From Anoplopoma fimbria (Eukaryota > Chordata > Actinopteri > Perciformes > Anoplopomatidae), in contig NC_072469.1 of NCBI RefSeq assembly GCF_027596085.1, positions 19,594,281-19,658,280 of the forward strand: a stretch of DNA of 64,000 nt, read 5' to 3'. Below are positions 1 to 10,592 of this stretch, piece by piece. Position 1 is the stretch's first letter. Each line of letters starts with the position of its first letter. The notes beneath the pieces were generated by a model. That model was not told the origin of the DNA. It was given only the letters and a program-made list of their open reading frames with translations, and did no database searches. The translations under genes and the position numbers were made by a program.

Positions 1-944
1 CTCTCTTTGGATGCATCTCTGGATTAACTATTTTGACAGATATCTAAAAATCGATATTTTAAATTTAAATTTTTTACGAGTCCAAATTTTTTTTGAAATT
101 AGCCAGTCATTCGATATTGTTGAATGTTGCTAGTTAATATATTAATATGTTTTCATTTAAAAGAGGCTGTCATAACTGTTGTTCAGGGACCGCTCTGGAC
201 AAGGTAACGCATGAAATGACAGCGCTGTCTTTTCTTAACTAATACAGTACAGCTTGTCTGCAAAGTGATGGTCACAGTGAACTACGTCCACTTCTGTACA
301 GAGCCTATGGTACATAGGGAAACCGTGAATGTGTGTACGGTTCCAATCCTTAGTACTATTAATGAATCAGTAGTTATAATCCAGTGATCTCATATACATT
401 ATAATGAAATGGGCTATTCTGCATAATGACTACTTGTACTTTACTTTACGTACATGTTGACTTTTATACCTATGTACTTTCGTTATGGTTTTCAATGCAG
501 GACTTTTACTTGGAACAGAGTATTTCTACACTGTAGTATTGCCACTTTTTACTCAAGTTCAGATCAATGTACTTCATCCACCACTGCTTAAAACCAGCAA
601 GGAGAAAGCGGTTTGTTATTTTACCTCGGTTGGGATAAAATGCAATTTGATAACATCTGGGTTTTGCAAAATATGTAACCACTGGCTCACAGACATGCTC
701 CTGTCAGAACTACTTACGAGGACCAAACACTGACAAATTGTTACAAAACAACCCGTGTTAAAAGTGTGAATACATTGAAACGCTTCATGGTTCAGCATTG
801 CTGACACTTCACATGGTTTACTATATCCCCCTCGACACATGGCCAGCTGTTATACTTGTAAACACTGGACGTCATCCTCTGAGTCATTTAGGGTGAGCAG
901 TGCATCACTGCCACAATACTAGGAGCTTTGCAGATCAATGTTTA

Positions 945-1237
945 CGGGGGCGGCTGTGGCGTAGTGGAGAGCAAGGTAGTTCTCCAATCAGAGGGTCGGT
1001 GGTTCGATACCCGGCTTCGGCAGTCGATGTGTCCTTGGGCAAGACACTTAACCCCAAGTTGCTCCCGAAGGCTTGCCATCGGTGTGGACTGGATGATGAA
1101 TGTTAGTTAGAGTCTGATGGTGGCACCTTGCATGGTAGCCTGTCATCAGTGTGTGAATGGGTGAATGATATGTAATATACTACTGATTGTAAGTCGCTTT
1201 GGATAAAAGCGTCTGCTAAATGACTGTAATGTAATGT
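945..1237 (+). mobile_element. tRNA-derived SINE, full length, with target-site duplication
   Basis: A tRNA-like head carries an A box (TGGCGTAGTGG, 957-967) and a B box (GGTTCGATACC, 1001-1011). A central body follows (GTGTCCTTGGGCAAGACACT, 1029-1048). The 3' tail is of the widespread fish type (GCGTCTGCTAAATGACTG, then TAATG repeats) ending about 1240. An 8-bp direct repeat AATGTTTA flanks it at 937-944 and 1238-1245. Such SINEs are Pol III-transcribed and mobilised by a partner LINE that shares the tail. The family name (V-SINE or HE-like) is not certain. Confidence 0.88.
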
Positions 1238-1303
1238 AATGTTTAGTTGCTTGAACTGTTCCAGCTCTAATAAGTTTAAGCAGTTTTTCTCTATTATTCA
1301 TTT

Positions 1304-1387
1304 GGCTGTGTCATATATATACATATATATACATATATATATGTCATATATACACATATATATATGACACAGCCATATATATATGTG

Positions 1388-1418
<31 letters not shown>

Positions 1419-1419
1419 T
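1304..1419. repeat. AT-rich tract containing a perfect palindrome
   Basis: Alternating AT sequence with an inverted repeat. The 17-base arm GGCTGTGTCATATATAT at 1304-1320 is matched by its exact complement at 1358-1374, and (AT)n continues to about 1419. It lies in the mllt10 intron. Confidence 0.8.
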
Positions 1420-1645
1420 TGACAAAAACAAATCCATGCAAGCTTTCCCGCGAAGTTTAGACCTCCATCCCTCTCTGTGTCCCACATGACAGCTTCTGAC
1501 AGGAATACAGGAAATAAAAAAACAAAAAAATGAGCAGGTCTCTCTCTCTCTCTCACTACAGCAGATTTAAACGACGCAAAGTTATATCTCCCGAGCAGGA
1601 CCAGTGGACAGTGGACAGCCCAGCGGTGGAGCCTGAGCCTGACCC

Positions 1646-1678
1646 CGGAGGAGGAGGAGGAGGAGGAGGAGGAGGAGG
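1646..1678 (+). repeat. (GGA)n microsatellite
   Basis: About eleven GGA units sit just downstream (in mllt10 orientation) of the first coding exon. They create spurious poly-Gly and poly-Ser open frames on the two strands. Confidence 0.9.
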
Positions 1679-1758
1679 CTCCATAACCTTGCAACAACAC
1701 TGCGCTAGCTAGCCTGTGAAGCTAAATGCTAACTCGTAGCCGACCCAGCTCAGCTCAC

Positions 1759-1921
1759 CTTGATGCACGGCGACGTTGCAGCCGTGTCCGTCGCAGTACA
1801 CCAGAGGGTTTTCCGCCCAACCCCTCTCGTCGGAGCATACACAGCAGCCGCCGATCATCTCCTTCATATTATTCGTCGACAACTCGTCGTCCGCCGCCAG
1901 ACAACGCTCGCCGGAGACCAT
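1759..1921 (-). CDS. mllt10: MLLT10 (AF10) first coding exon, N-terminal half of PHD finger
   Basis: This partial gene encodes the first 54 residues plus one base of AF10, a nuclear PHD-finger protein and partner of the H3K79 methyltransferase DOT1L. The exon reads from ATG at 1921 through the acidic leader to the start of the first PHD finger. The pattern CxxC (C26, C29), then C43 and C48 in CDGHGC, then H53, supplies the first zinc ligands. From established knowledge, the stretch GGCCVCSDERGWAENPLVYC is near-identical to vertebrate MLLT10. The exon ends in phase 1 at a GTGAGC donor, matching the known border before the Ala of the next exon. The rest of the gene lies left of the window. It is head-to-head with skida1, as in tetrapods. 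The close paralogue mllt6 (AF17) is the main alternative, but the skida1 neighbour favours mllt10. Confidence 0.92.
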
Positions 1922-2240
1922 CTATGAAGAAAGCGGACATGCGGAAGAAATACGATGCAGAGATAAAGAGAAACCCTCCGAAGACGCTGCTCGTCCCGCC
2001 TCTACGTCAAATTAAGTCCCTCTCGGTCGAAATGTCATGTTTTGAAGGTATTTACGTCCCTGTTCGACAGCGTATTTCTCACCAAAACATCCACTTCACG
2101 GCGCGACGGTGAGGAGAAGAGGTGGGGGCGGGGCGGGGGGTTCTTCGAAGAGAACCGGAAGTGCGTCATGACGTCGGCTGCGTGTCCGTACGTGCCCCAT
2201 GTGACCGGAAGTAGAAGACGGATGTGATTGGTTGGTGAAG
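1922..2240 (-). promoter_or_regulatory. mllt10: CpG-rich mllt10 promoter / 5' leader, possibly bidirectional
   Basis: CpG- and GC-rich DNA upstream of the mllt10 start. Visible elements are a GC-box cluster (2121-2140), two identical ETS-type sites ACCGGAAGT (2154-2162 and 2204-2212), a CRE-like TGACGTC (2169-2175) and an inverted CCAAT box (ATTGG, 2227-2231). There is no TATA box. This combination is typical of housekeeping, often bidirectional, CpG-island promoters. Transcript start sites cannot be seen. Confidence 0.6.
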
Positions 2241-2320
2241 GCACACGTTGCTTTTTGGTTCCAAAAGTCGGTTTTTGAAAGTTTGTAGCAAAGATACTTC
2301 ACTGTCAGTACTGTAGCAAC

Positions 2321-2672
2321 ATGCAGGTAGGTAAAGATATGGTTTTACTGACAAAGAACTATTAAAAAGCAGAATGTTTTGAAAACTGATGTGAATGTTG
2401 GACTGTGTTTTAAAAAATAATAATGTGTTTATAAGCTAGGACTGTAATTTAATAGTAATAATAATCAATAATCAATCCTTTATTAGTCCCACAATGGGGA
2501 AATTATTTATGCAGGTAGGTAAAGATATGGTTTTACTGACAAAGAACTATTAAAAAGCAGAATGTTTTGAAAACAGATGTGAATGTTGGACTGTGTTTAA
2601 AAAAAAAAAAAATGTGTTTATAAGCTAGGACTGTAATTTAATAGTAATAATAATCAATAATCAATCCTTTAT
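2321..2672 (+). repeat. 188-bp tandem duplication
   Basis: Copy 1 (2321-2508) and copy 2 (from 2509) share the run from ATGCAGGTAGGTAAAGATAT to the ATCAATCCTTTATTA end with few differences (one substitution and poly-A length). Each copy includes the 3' tail of the antisense SINE to the right. Copy 1 stops inside that SINE (…GGGGAAATTATTT) and restarts, marking the duplication junction at 2508/2509. Confidence 0.9.
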
Positions 2673-2674
2673 TA

Positions 2675-2837
2675 CATTACATTACATTACAGTCATTTAG
2701 CAGACGCTTTTATCCAAAGCGACTTACAGGAAGTGTATTCAACATAGGTATTCAAGAGAACTACTAGTCACCAGAAGTCATAAGTGCATCTCCTTTCTTA
2801 AACAAGCATCTTGTCCCAAGCATCTGGGACTTTATTA
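2675..2837 (-). mobile_element. 5'-truncated SINE inserted into the older antisense SINE
   Basis: The sequence starts with CATTAC repeats and AGTCATTTAGCAGACGCTTT, the reverse complement of the tail of the SINE at 945-1237. About 130 bp of body follow, without a tRNA-like head. It is bracketed by the 8-bp repeat CTTTATTA (2667-2674 and 2830-2837), as expected for a target-site duplication. It interrupts copy 2 of the tandem duplication only. Confidence 0.85.
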
Positions 2838-3035
2838 GTCCCACAATGGGGAAATTATTTCTCTGCATTTAACCCATCCCGGAGGAGCAGTGGGCTGCAA
2901 TGAAGCGCCCGGGGAGCAACTTGGGGTTAGGTGTCTTGCTCAAGGACACCTCGGCATGTTGCCGGTAGAGGGGTTTGAACCACCAACCTTGTGGTTACGG
3001 GACAAGCGCTCTACCTCATGTGCCACAGCCGCCAC
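2838..3035 (-). mobile_element. Antisense tRNA-derived SINE (GGGACTAATAAAGG tail type)
   Basis: Read on the minus strand, this begins with a tRNA-like head at about 3035 and has a B box GGTTCAAACCC near 2970. The body has TGTCCTTGAGCAAGACACCT, and the tail TTTCCCCATTGTGGGACTAA runs into ATAAAGGATTGATT across the nested insertion at 2675-2837. Tails of this type are shared with teleost LINE2-like elements. It is a different family from the SINE at 945. Confidence 0.8.
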
Positions 3036-3044
3036 TTTATTCTT

Positions 3045-3290
3045 GATCTAGATTAGATAAAATAAGATAATCCTTAATTTAGTCCCGCATTGGGGAAATT
3101 TGCAGGATTACAGCAGCATAGGTTATAGTGCAAACAAGAGACACAGTAAAAGAAAAACAAGATAAAAAAAACAAGTATTATAAATAAGCAATAAAAACAG
3201 TAAAGAATCCACAATAACGGAAATATTATATATACAGACAGAAAACTATTATAACTATAATTGCACAGTGTATTGTATTGCACAGGTTTT
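3045..3290 (-). mobile_element. LINE 3' end (L2/Rex-like), antisense
   Basis: The minus strand reads through a low-complexity 3' UTR-like stretch into AAATTTCCCCAATGCGGGAC, TAAATTAAGGATTATCTTAT and TTTATCTAATCTAG, a LINE tail with a simple-repeat end. The block TTGCAGGATTACAGCAGCAT (3101-3120) also resembles the one beside the tail at 56395-56460. No reverse transcriptase is encoded here, so this is a 5'-truncated copy. The family call is approximate. Confidence 0.6.
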
Positions 3291-4205
3291 TAGTGTCATG
3301 TGGTCTACTGGGAGCAGAGTTGGTTTGCTGAGGGGACTAAGGTGAGTTTGTGATGCATAGATCACAGCTTCATTGTAAATAAATGGGAATATCTCTCGTT
3401 CCAAATTAAAATTCTGAGTTTTTACTTTCATCATGTTAGATTATTTTTTCGTAAGAGCTTAAAGAACAACAAGGCTAAAAGAGTCCCGCCTTGTACAGGT
3501 TTTGTGAAAGGCGCAAAACATGTTGTATTGCCTGTTTCATACTGCCATTCATTGACTGCTGACTCCTCACTCGTTATTTTTGACCGGCCGGTAGGAACTG
3601 CGAATGATCACGCGGCTGTGTGCGTCGCCGCAATTTGTAACTTTTAGGGTTTTGCTGAGTGCATCGCCGCAGCTGAAAGCTAACAGAACTACATACAATG
3701 CTGACGCTCAGCACAACACTCTATGTCCAGAAACAGTTATTCCCTGCCCTTGCATTGGGTTTCAAGCTCACGTTTACATGGGTATTGTGAAAACAATACA
3801 CTTGAGACGGAGCTGAGATGCGGTGCAGTCCTTGGCATGGATTAAACTGAGAGTGTATAGGTTGTGAGAGTAAAAAGCACATCTGATAAACTTGCGGTCT
3901 AGACAGGAGGGGAAACAATTGTGTGTTGTATTCATTCAATGAAACACTACAGTAATGGTTGTTGCAGACACACCGGTGGACGGATGCACTCAACTGACTG
4001 CACCATTCTAGTTTTATTATTCAGTTATCATGTTGGGTTTTGGACTGATTTCTGAAAACAAGACATGAATACATCAGCTTAGGTTCTTGTGAGTGTGACA
4101 ATCCCTAGCTGCAATCCACTGATTTTACAGAAGAAATAATTAACCAATTAATGTGAAAATGTATCCCCAGAATATGAAATTAAAATAAACATTGCAGGCC
4201 TGGAC

Positions 4206-4208
<3 letters not shown>
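3291..4208. other. Intergenic, nothing recognised
   Basis: Mixed-composition sequence between repeats. No open frame with exon-like borders, no RNA gene and no recognised repeat. Confidence 0.5.
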
Positions 4209-4303
<95 letters not shown>

Positions 4304-4315
4304 GTGTGTGTGTTT
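4209..4315 (+). repeat. (GT)n microsatellite, about 105 bp
   Basis: Nearly uninterrupted GT dinucleotides, with short imperfections (TTGTG, TTTGTG) at the right end. Confidence 0.97.
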
Positions 4316-4364
4316 GTGATGTGTTTTTTGTTTTGTTTAGATGGTTCAAGCAGACTAAACACAC

Positions 4365-4418
4365 AAAACTGCTTAAACTTATTAGAGCTGGAACAGTTCA
4401 AGCAACTAAACATTGATC
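4365..4418 (-). repeat. 54-bp inverted copy of the sequence that hosts the SINE at 945
   Basis: On the minus strand this reads GATCAATGTTTAGTTGCTTG, then AACTGTTCCAGCTCTAATAA, then GTTTAAGCAGTTTT. The same sequence is found at 934-944 joined to 1238-1283, but there it is split by the SINE. The unit is presumably part of an unnamed interspersed repeat; only about 54 bp can be aligned. Confidence 0.85.
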
Positions 4419-5243
4419 GCATATCATAACACATATCAGTTGTTGCAGTGAAGTATGGACAGCTGCTGTTTTTCCCATCTATGGGATCTTTCTCCATTAT
4501 ATATTTACTTTATCCTATCCTGTAAGAAGCTTTTAAGATCCTTGTCACATCACAATAACACTACTCTAGCCGAACAATGCATATTTGTAATCATGCTCGA
4601 GGCTTGGTAATTCATTTTCAAGCTGTAATGCAGAATGTTTTCCAGATGTCATTTATTTGTGTAAATGCATCAATAAATTTCACAATTGTAGGTGTTTTAT
4701 TAAGTCTCACAAAATTCATTTTATACAGCATTATAATAGTTTGATGATTAAAAAAACATGACATTTATAATTTTATTGTCCATTACAGCACAAAGTAGTG
4801 CAAACAACAGCTTTTTTAAACAACAGTTTTTAACAGTTTTGAAGTGGTTGTCACGTCAAAATTTCTTAACCAAACAAAATGGCCCATTCATACAAAAACA
4901 ATTGAATCACAGTTTATACCTACACTTCTGTACAATCAACGGCTTGGGTTGGATCACATCCTTTCCAAGTAACCAAAATATTTCATGTTTTTCACAATGC
5001 CATTTTAACATGATTAAGAATGGCAGAAGAATGTGCAGGCCTAGTGAGCGTAGAGCCAGGAGACATGAGAGACAGCGATTTGAATAGCTTTTCATTTTAA
5101 GAATGAATACCCTTTTATCTTTCAAAAAATACTTAATGGGCTTTGCAAATCCTATATCAGGCTGCATATCAGACCTGTCAATATACAGTTTTGTTTTGAC
5201 AGCTTCCCCATGCCGTTGCCAAGGATGCTCCAGAACACACATG

Positions 5244-5245
<2 letters not shown>
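4419..5245. other. Intergenic, nothing recognised
   Basis: AT-rich sequence with short open frames only (up to about 110 codons) that lack codon-bias or homology cues. No recognised repeat. Confidence 0.45.

Positions 5246-5299
<54 letters not shown>
5246..5299 (+). repeat. (CA)n microsatellite
   Basis: 54 bp of CA dinucleotides. Confidence 0.97.
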
Positions 5300-5301
<2 letters not shown>

Positions 5302-6830
5302 TGCTATTCCAAGCACTCAGCTGCTGCTTGCATCACCGATTCCTCTGAGCAAGCTCCCGCTCTTGGTTTCCAGAGAAACGTAATGACTTGCCAATAATGC
5401 GCAAGAGCACACGAGCGTCCTCCGTGTAATATGGTGAGCGAGAGGTCCCTGGGAGTGCCTGCCCATTGTTTGCTTTAATTTCAAATTGCTCAAATGCTCC
5501 AGTCGACACTGGGCACTGCACTAAAAGGGGGTGTGGGAGGGACGCGGAGCTGGGGAAAAGGGGAAAAAAAGTGAATTGTGTGTGGCAAGGGAAAACCTAT
5601 TAGAGCTGGAGAGAACAAAGGGAGGCGAAAGGAGGGGGCAGCGGTTGTGGAGGGGCCCATATAGCTACTGAAACACTGAAAATGGCAAATTATTTTTTAC
5701 AACTTGCACTTGATTAAGTCAAAGTCTGCACGAATCATGTTATGTTCCTGGAGATGTCAGAGAAGAGCTTCCTCCAAAACAAAAAATTGCAGCGACACCG
5801 TCTGCTTCCAACAACTATTTGTGACCTCATAGAGCACTCTAAGCTTTTATACATAATTTAGGGTATTTTGGTAATTATAACCAGGCAGTCACTTATATTA
5901 AAGCTTTGTTGCTGATACTGTACATCAAGTTGGTATTTGGATGCAGATCTCTAAATCCGCTGCAGCTGCATTTCTGCTACAGGCCTTGATCTGTTTGGGA
6001 AAATTACCGTTTTGTCTCAACATATTAATTTGTCACATTAAAGAATTTAAGATTTTGCACACTAAAGAAACATGCAATTTTTTTTCCACACTGCAACTGT
6101 AGCCATTGGAGCAGGATTTATGCCAAGGTTTTATAACATTGGGCCTGTATATTATCCAACGTATGGTAGCTTATTTCACTTGCACAGTAGAGTGTTAAAG
6201 TTTGACCTGGTTTAGAGAAAGCTGGAAAAACCGAAACGAAGCAGAAACAACATCCTTGACTAACAAATTAGATTGTGTTATTTCTAATTTCTTTGATTTT
6301 GCAGTTTGCAAGCGTTTAAGAGAACTATATAGAAAGAATGTATGGAAATAAAAGGATTTAATTGGCTCTCCTGCTGTAGGCTCATTCATATTCCCTTACA
6401 CGCTTTAGTAACTCTTTTTTTAGGTCTAAGTTTAATTGTCAAAAATGTGACTCCACAGCTCTTTGAATTTAAAAAGTCAGTGGGCTCTCATGATCCAGTC
6501 CTGGGCATGTTTGCATAGGCTGTGTGAAGTTTTGTGGTTTTGTGCAGGATGAGGACCGTGTAAAACACACTGGGAAGAAAGACGACATTAGGAAAAGCAG
6601 CCCCCACACCCACACACTTCTATGTAAGATCAATCTTAAATGGCAAATTATTTTGAATATCCTTAATTGCCTATAAGCTATTTTGTCTAATTGTTACTGC
6701 TCTCTATAGATTGCCTTCCTAACTCCATCTTTTTAAAGGCTTGTGTTCTCTTGAGCAAGGAATGTTTGTTAGAAACGTCACACCAGTAATAAAATCTACA
6801 TTTTGTTCTGAAACTTACATCCTGTGGCCG
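5300..6830. other. Intergenic single-copy sequence, possible conserved block at left
   Basis: No gene is seen. The interval 5300-5660 is more GC- and CpG-balanced than its surroundings and free of repeats, so it is a candidate for a conserved non-coding element of the mllt10/skida1 region. The remainder is AT-rich and featureless. Confidence 0.35.
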
Positions 6831-6853
6831 TGTGTGTCCGTGTGCGTGTGTGT

Positions 6854-6903
<50 letters not shown>
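6831..6903 (+). repeat. (GT)n microsatellite
   Basis: About 73 bp of GT dinucleotides with a few C and A interruptions at the left end. Confidence 0.96.
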
Positions 6904-6904
<1 letters not shown>

Positions 6905-8635
6905 CAGGGGAACTCTGCAGTAAACTATAACACTCTGGCAGGAATGTTGTCACAGACTTAGCTCATACGCTTCAACAAATGACTACTGACAGCCAAGTAT
7001 AGGACTTTTATTTTGAAGCAGTTGTGTTCTCAAACTGATGCCATATGTTTGTTTTCAAATCAAAGAGGACTGTTTTTCATAGGTGTCTTGTAGAATGTAA
7101 ACTATAATATGGGTTGTGTCAAACAAAATAAACAGCATACCATTGTTTATGTTAAGTTCGAGAAAAGATATGTTGTGTGACATATTTGATCAGTTTTTAC
7201 ACAATTTATCCACATTTATATATAGCCCAACTATTATTCTTTGAGCGTAGTTAAATTGAAACAATGAAGACATTGTTTTATAGAAAGAGCAGCGAGTAAG
7301 CCACACATGCACGCGCAAGTTCTTCATCCCTTCCTGTGTGCTGGATTCAAACATCCTTGAATTCATATCAATTGCATTAATACAACTGAAACAGTACATT
7401 TTTATCTAAGATCTGCAATAAATACATTATTAAATTCAACAGAGCCTGATATTCATTTGGCTAGTAATTATAGGCTATATACCAGACTTTATAGATAACT
7501 TAAGTGGAATTTTTATAACTGTAGTCTGGACTTACTTTGGCTGATTCTGCATGTCTTTCTTGTGGTTTTATTGCAGTTTATGGTCAATTTAATATATGTT
7601 GTAAAGGTTCTGACAGACCATGTATCCCCGTCTGTGACACATATTAACACAAAATGGTTCCAATTGTTTAACAAATCCTATCTTTTTGATATGATGTGTG
7701 GGTACAATTGGAACCATAGATGATAACTATTTGTTTTTTTAAATAGTTCATCATCTATTCCAATACAAACGTTAGGTCTTTTTCTTCTGCTGCTAGAATT
7801 CCCGGTGTAGTAAAGTGTGAAATGAAAGGTTGAAAACGCTGAAATGACCTGCACAGCAAAATTGAACTCAACACTCCCGAGTTATAATGTTCACACCATG
7901 GTCACACCACATTCAGACCCATCAGTACTTAGCCATGGTCTCTTCTCTGGTATGGGGAGTAGCACAGGGGGCCCAGGGAAGAAAAAAATACAAACAGTCC
8001 CAACACGTCGGGGTGAAAGGTGAAGAGAGCCCTCCCCCCACCACTGTCCGCACACACTTCAGGCTCGGATTGCATGTAAAATCACATTCTCCCAGGGTGG
8101 TGGGGGGTGGAGAGGAATTCATTGTTTTGGCTGATGGGGCAGTGGGTTTGTGTCATAAAAAGTCTATGCTCTTACAAGTGCCTGCGCCTCCTTGACCAAG
8201 TGTCTCCATAAAACCCGATGCAAAACAAATGACTGCAATGGAGCTGCAGGAGCAACACGTTTGGTTCGATGAGTGCTAGAAAAGTGCAAAGCGTTTTGGA
8301 AACTTTTAGGATTTCATGACCAGTTTTGAAATTCACCAAATAAACCAGTTGCGCAAACTTCGTCCCACGAACTGGTTTCCACATGGAAGTGTGTGGACTT
8401 TTTTTATTTTTTTTCTTCTTTTTTTTATTTTTTACATCTTGCAACCTTGTTAAATTCTAAATCAACTACGTCCATTTGCATTTACATATTCTATAAACGT
8501 TTATGGAGACATCCCACGTGTTCCTGCTCGGGCATTGAAGTTTCATACAATTTCACCCCTGTTTTAAAAAAAAAAAAAAAAGTATTTTAAATTGCGCAAA
8601 ATGATATAGCTCTGGTCATGTGTGTTCATTGGTCA

Positions 8636-8640
<5 letters not shown>
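6904..8640. other. Intergenic, no gene recognised
   Basis: No exon-like open frame. A 102-codon plus-strand frame at 7887-8195 resembles no family I know. The stretch 7850-8400 is repeat-free and moderately GC-rich and could be regulatory. Poly-T and poly-A runs occur at 8400-8430 and 8566-8581. Confidence 0.4.

Positions 8641-8710
<70 letters not shown>
8641..8710 (+). repeat. (GT)n microsatellite
   Basis: 70 bp of uninterrupted GT dinucleotides. Confidence 0.97.
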
Positions 8711-8712
<2 letters not shown>

Positions 8713-10230
8713 TTACCGTATCTCCCCCATTAAGCCGGTCTTCCACCGTGAAGTAGTGGAAAATAAAAAAGTAGCCATGTGACTGCCTTTACATTTAAAA
8801 AATATACGTTTTATTCATTGAGGTTTCACTTTGAGATGTTGTTATGTTGAATCTAGGTAGTGATGGCAGTGACTCTAAAGAAGTAGGCTTAACTCCATGC
8901 CCTGAACATATCCTACAGATTAAAGTTTTAGTGGTTCCCCTCCAGTGTAACTCTCCTCAAAACACAGCGAGGCTATACAGGAGCAGCCTGATGCCCATAG
9001 GAACGAGCCCTAGAGGCTATCTCCCACATATCACCAGCACACTAAGGGGCTGTTGAAAGAAACTTCCCCCGTGTTTGAGGTCTCTCTCTCGGCCACTCGG
9101 TCTCGTCTCCTCCCCTTCAGTCCCGACCAAACATCCAGGAGCATCTGGTGCATCAGGAAATCTGCATAACAAAGAGTCCCTAGTCTTAATTGGAAATACT
9201 CAAATATGTATATATATACACAAGGTCATTTTCATTGGGTAATTATTACATATTATATTCTTGTGTTTGGGTTATTTAAGATGGCCCTCAATTCAGTCTG
9301 TAGCACCGATGTGTGAGAGGCTTCACCGGCAGATGTTTTGGAAAAAAAACACCATAATTCAAGTATTTTATTTATTTATATTTTAGGCAGGTAAAACCTT
9401 TTATTCAGTTTGGTAATATTTTCTAAAGTTTGTCCTGTTAAATAAATATAAATAATAAATAATATTTGTAATAATTAATATAATTATTATCATTATTTGT
9501 TGTGTTTTTGTGGATATTTACATGAAGAATGTCTGACTATTGCTGTTTGCTCTATGTTTTCATCAAGCTCTTGCTTCACGCAAATTAGGCGTGTGTGTGT
9601 GTGTTAAGTACTGTCTTTCTCAATAATTTATTAATTGATAGTTCCAAAAAAATCTAAGTTTGAAAGCCTGTTTCACATCAACAGCATTGGTCAAAGGAGA
9701 CCTGTGTGGCTGTATCTGTGGAGATGTGGGACGGGAAACTGTTGCTGATGGATCAGCAAACGTCAAATAGTGGAACCACAATGTTTTGCAATTAAATGAT
9801 TTCTGATCTTATGGGACAATTATATTTTCATGAAAAGCGACCGTGAATATTCAGTTTGGATGTGAACCACTTAAGGTGAGTAGACGAGAATTAGTTCACG
9901 TTGTTTTGAATCTGCTGCCATATGATCCCATGGGGTTTTCTTTCCAAACAGGAAAGAAAAACCCAGGTTTACCAAAAGTGGAAGACGTGCAGAGGACCTG
10001 GCCGTCTGCTCCTCCCTGTGTCTCCCATGCACGGTGCACCGTGGCTCTGGGAGTTATTCCCCCGGGGATCCTCAACAAGCTGCCCCTCCTCTCCCTTCAC
10101 TGTATTCCCCTTGTATCAGTGCTCCCATAGGCCTCCAGAACCAGCATGTGAAAAGCGAGAATGCAGGTCAGATGATCCCTGAGTGTTTGGGAGTTGAATT
10201 GAGGTTTACTGATTGGGAAGCGATTGGGCA

Positions 10231-10231
<1 letters not shown>
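8711..10231. other. Intergenic, no gene recognised
   Basis: No exon-like open frame and no recognised repeat. The block 9860-10180 is GC-balanced, with open frames in several phases, none of which matches a known family. Confidence 0.4.
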
Positions 10232-10295
<64 letters not shown>

Positions 10296-10302
10296 CTGAT
10301 AG

Positions 10303-10363
<61 letters not shown>
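10232..10363 (+). repeat. Compound (AT)n-(CA)n microsatellite
   Basis: (AT)31 at 10232-10293, a spacer TCACTGATAGGT, then (AC)n to 10363. The spacer recurs at 10496-10508 after another short (AT) run. Confidence 0.96.
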
Positions 10364-10365
<2 letters not shown>

Positions 10366-10383
10366 GTTATGAGCAGATACACA

Positions 10384-10587
10384 TGACTAACAGTTAAATG
10401 TTTTTTTGCTTTGTTTTCTAAAGGGTTTTGATGATAATGACTTATGTTTTTTTATTTTTGTTATAACATTCTCTGCATTTGAATATATATATATATTCAC
10501 TGATAGGTGACTAACAGTTAAATGTTTTTTTGCTTTGTTTTCTAAAGGGTTTTGATGATAATGACTTATGTTTTTTTTATTTTTGTT

Positions 10588-10592
<5 letters not shown>
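10384..10592 (+). repeat. Direct duplication of an 84-bp unit
   Basis: TGACTAACAGTTAAATGTTT through ATTTTTGTTATAAC occurs at 10384-10467 and again at 10508-10592, differing by one T in a homopolymer. Each copy is preceded by (AT)n plus TCACTGATAGG. Confidence 0.93.

Larger units (their letters stand above)
1..1758 (-). other. mllt10: mllt10 first coding intron (3' part beyond window)
   Basis: The stretch left of the mllt10 exon starts with a consensus donor (GTGAGC read on the minus strand, 1753-1758). No continuation of the PHD finger is seen in any minus-strand frame down to position 1, so the next exon lies outside the window. Positions 1-936 are AT-rich, apparently non-coding sequence in which I see no repeat family or RNA gene. 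The rest holds a SINE, an AT-rich palindrome and a (GGA)n run, listed separately. Confidence 0.6.

Noticed and set aside
945..1020. Possible tRNA gene (A and B boxes present)
   Set aside because: The cloverleaf is degenerate and the sequence runs into a SINE body and tail with target-site duplication, so it is a SINE head and not a functional tRNA.
1344..1712. Poly-Ser (minus) and poly-Gly (plus) frames near 1650
   Set aside because: Products of the (GGA)n repeat; the neighbouring residues match no family. The real coding exon is the mllt10 one at 1759-1921.
7887..8195. 102-codon plus-strand frame
   Set aside because: No recognised domain, no splice-compatible borders and an antisense frame of similar length; likely chance.
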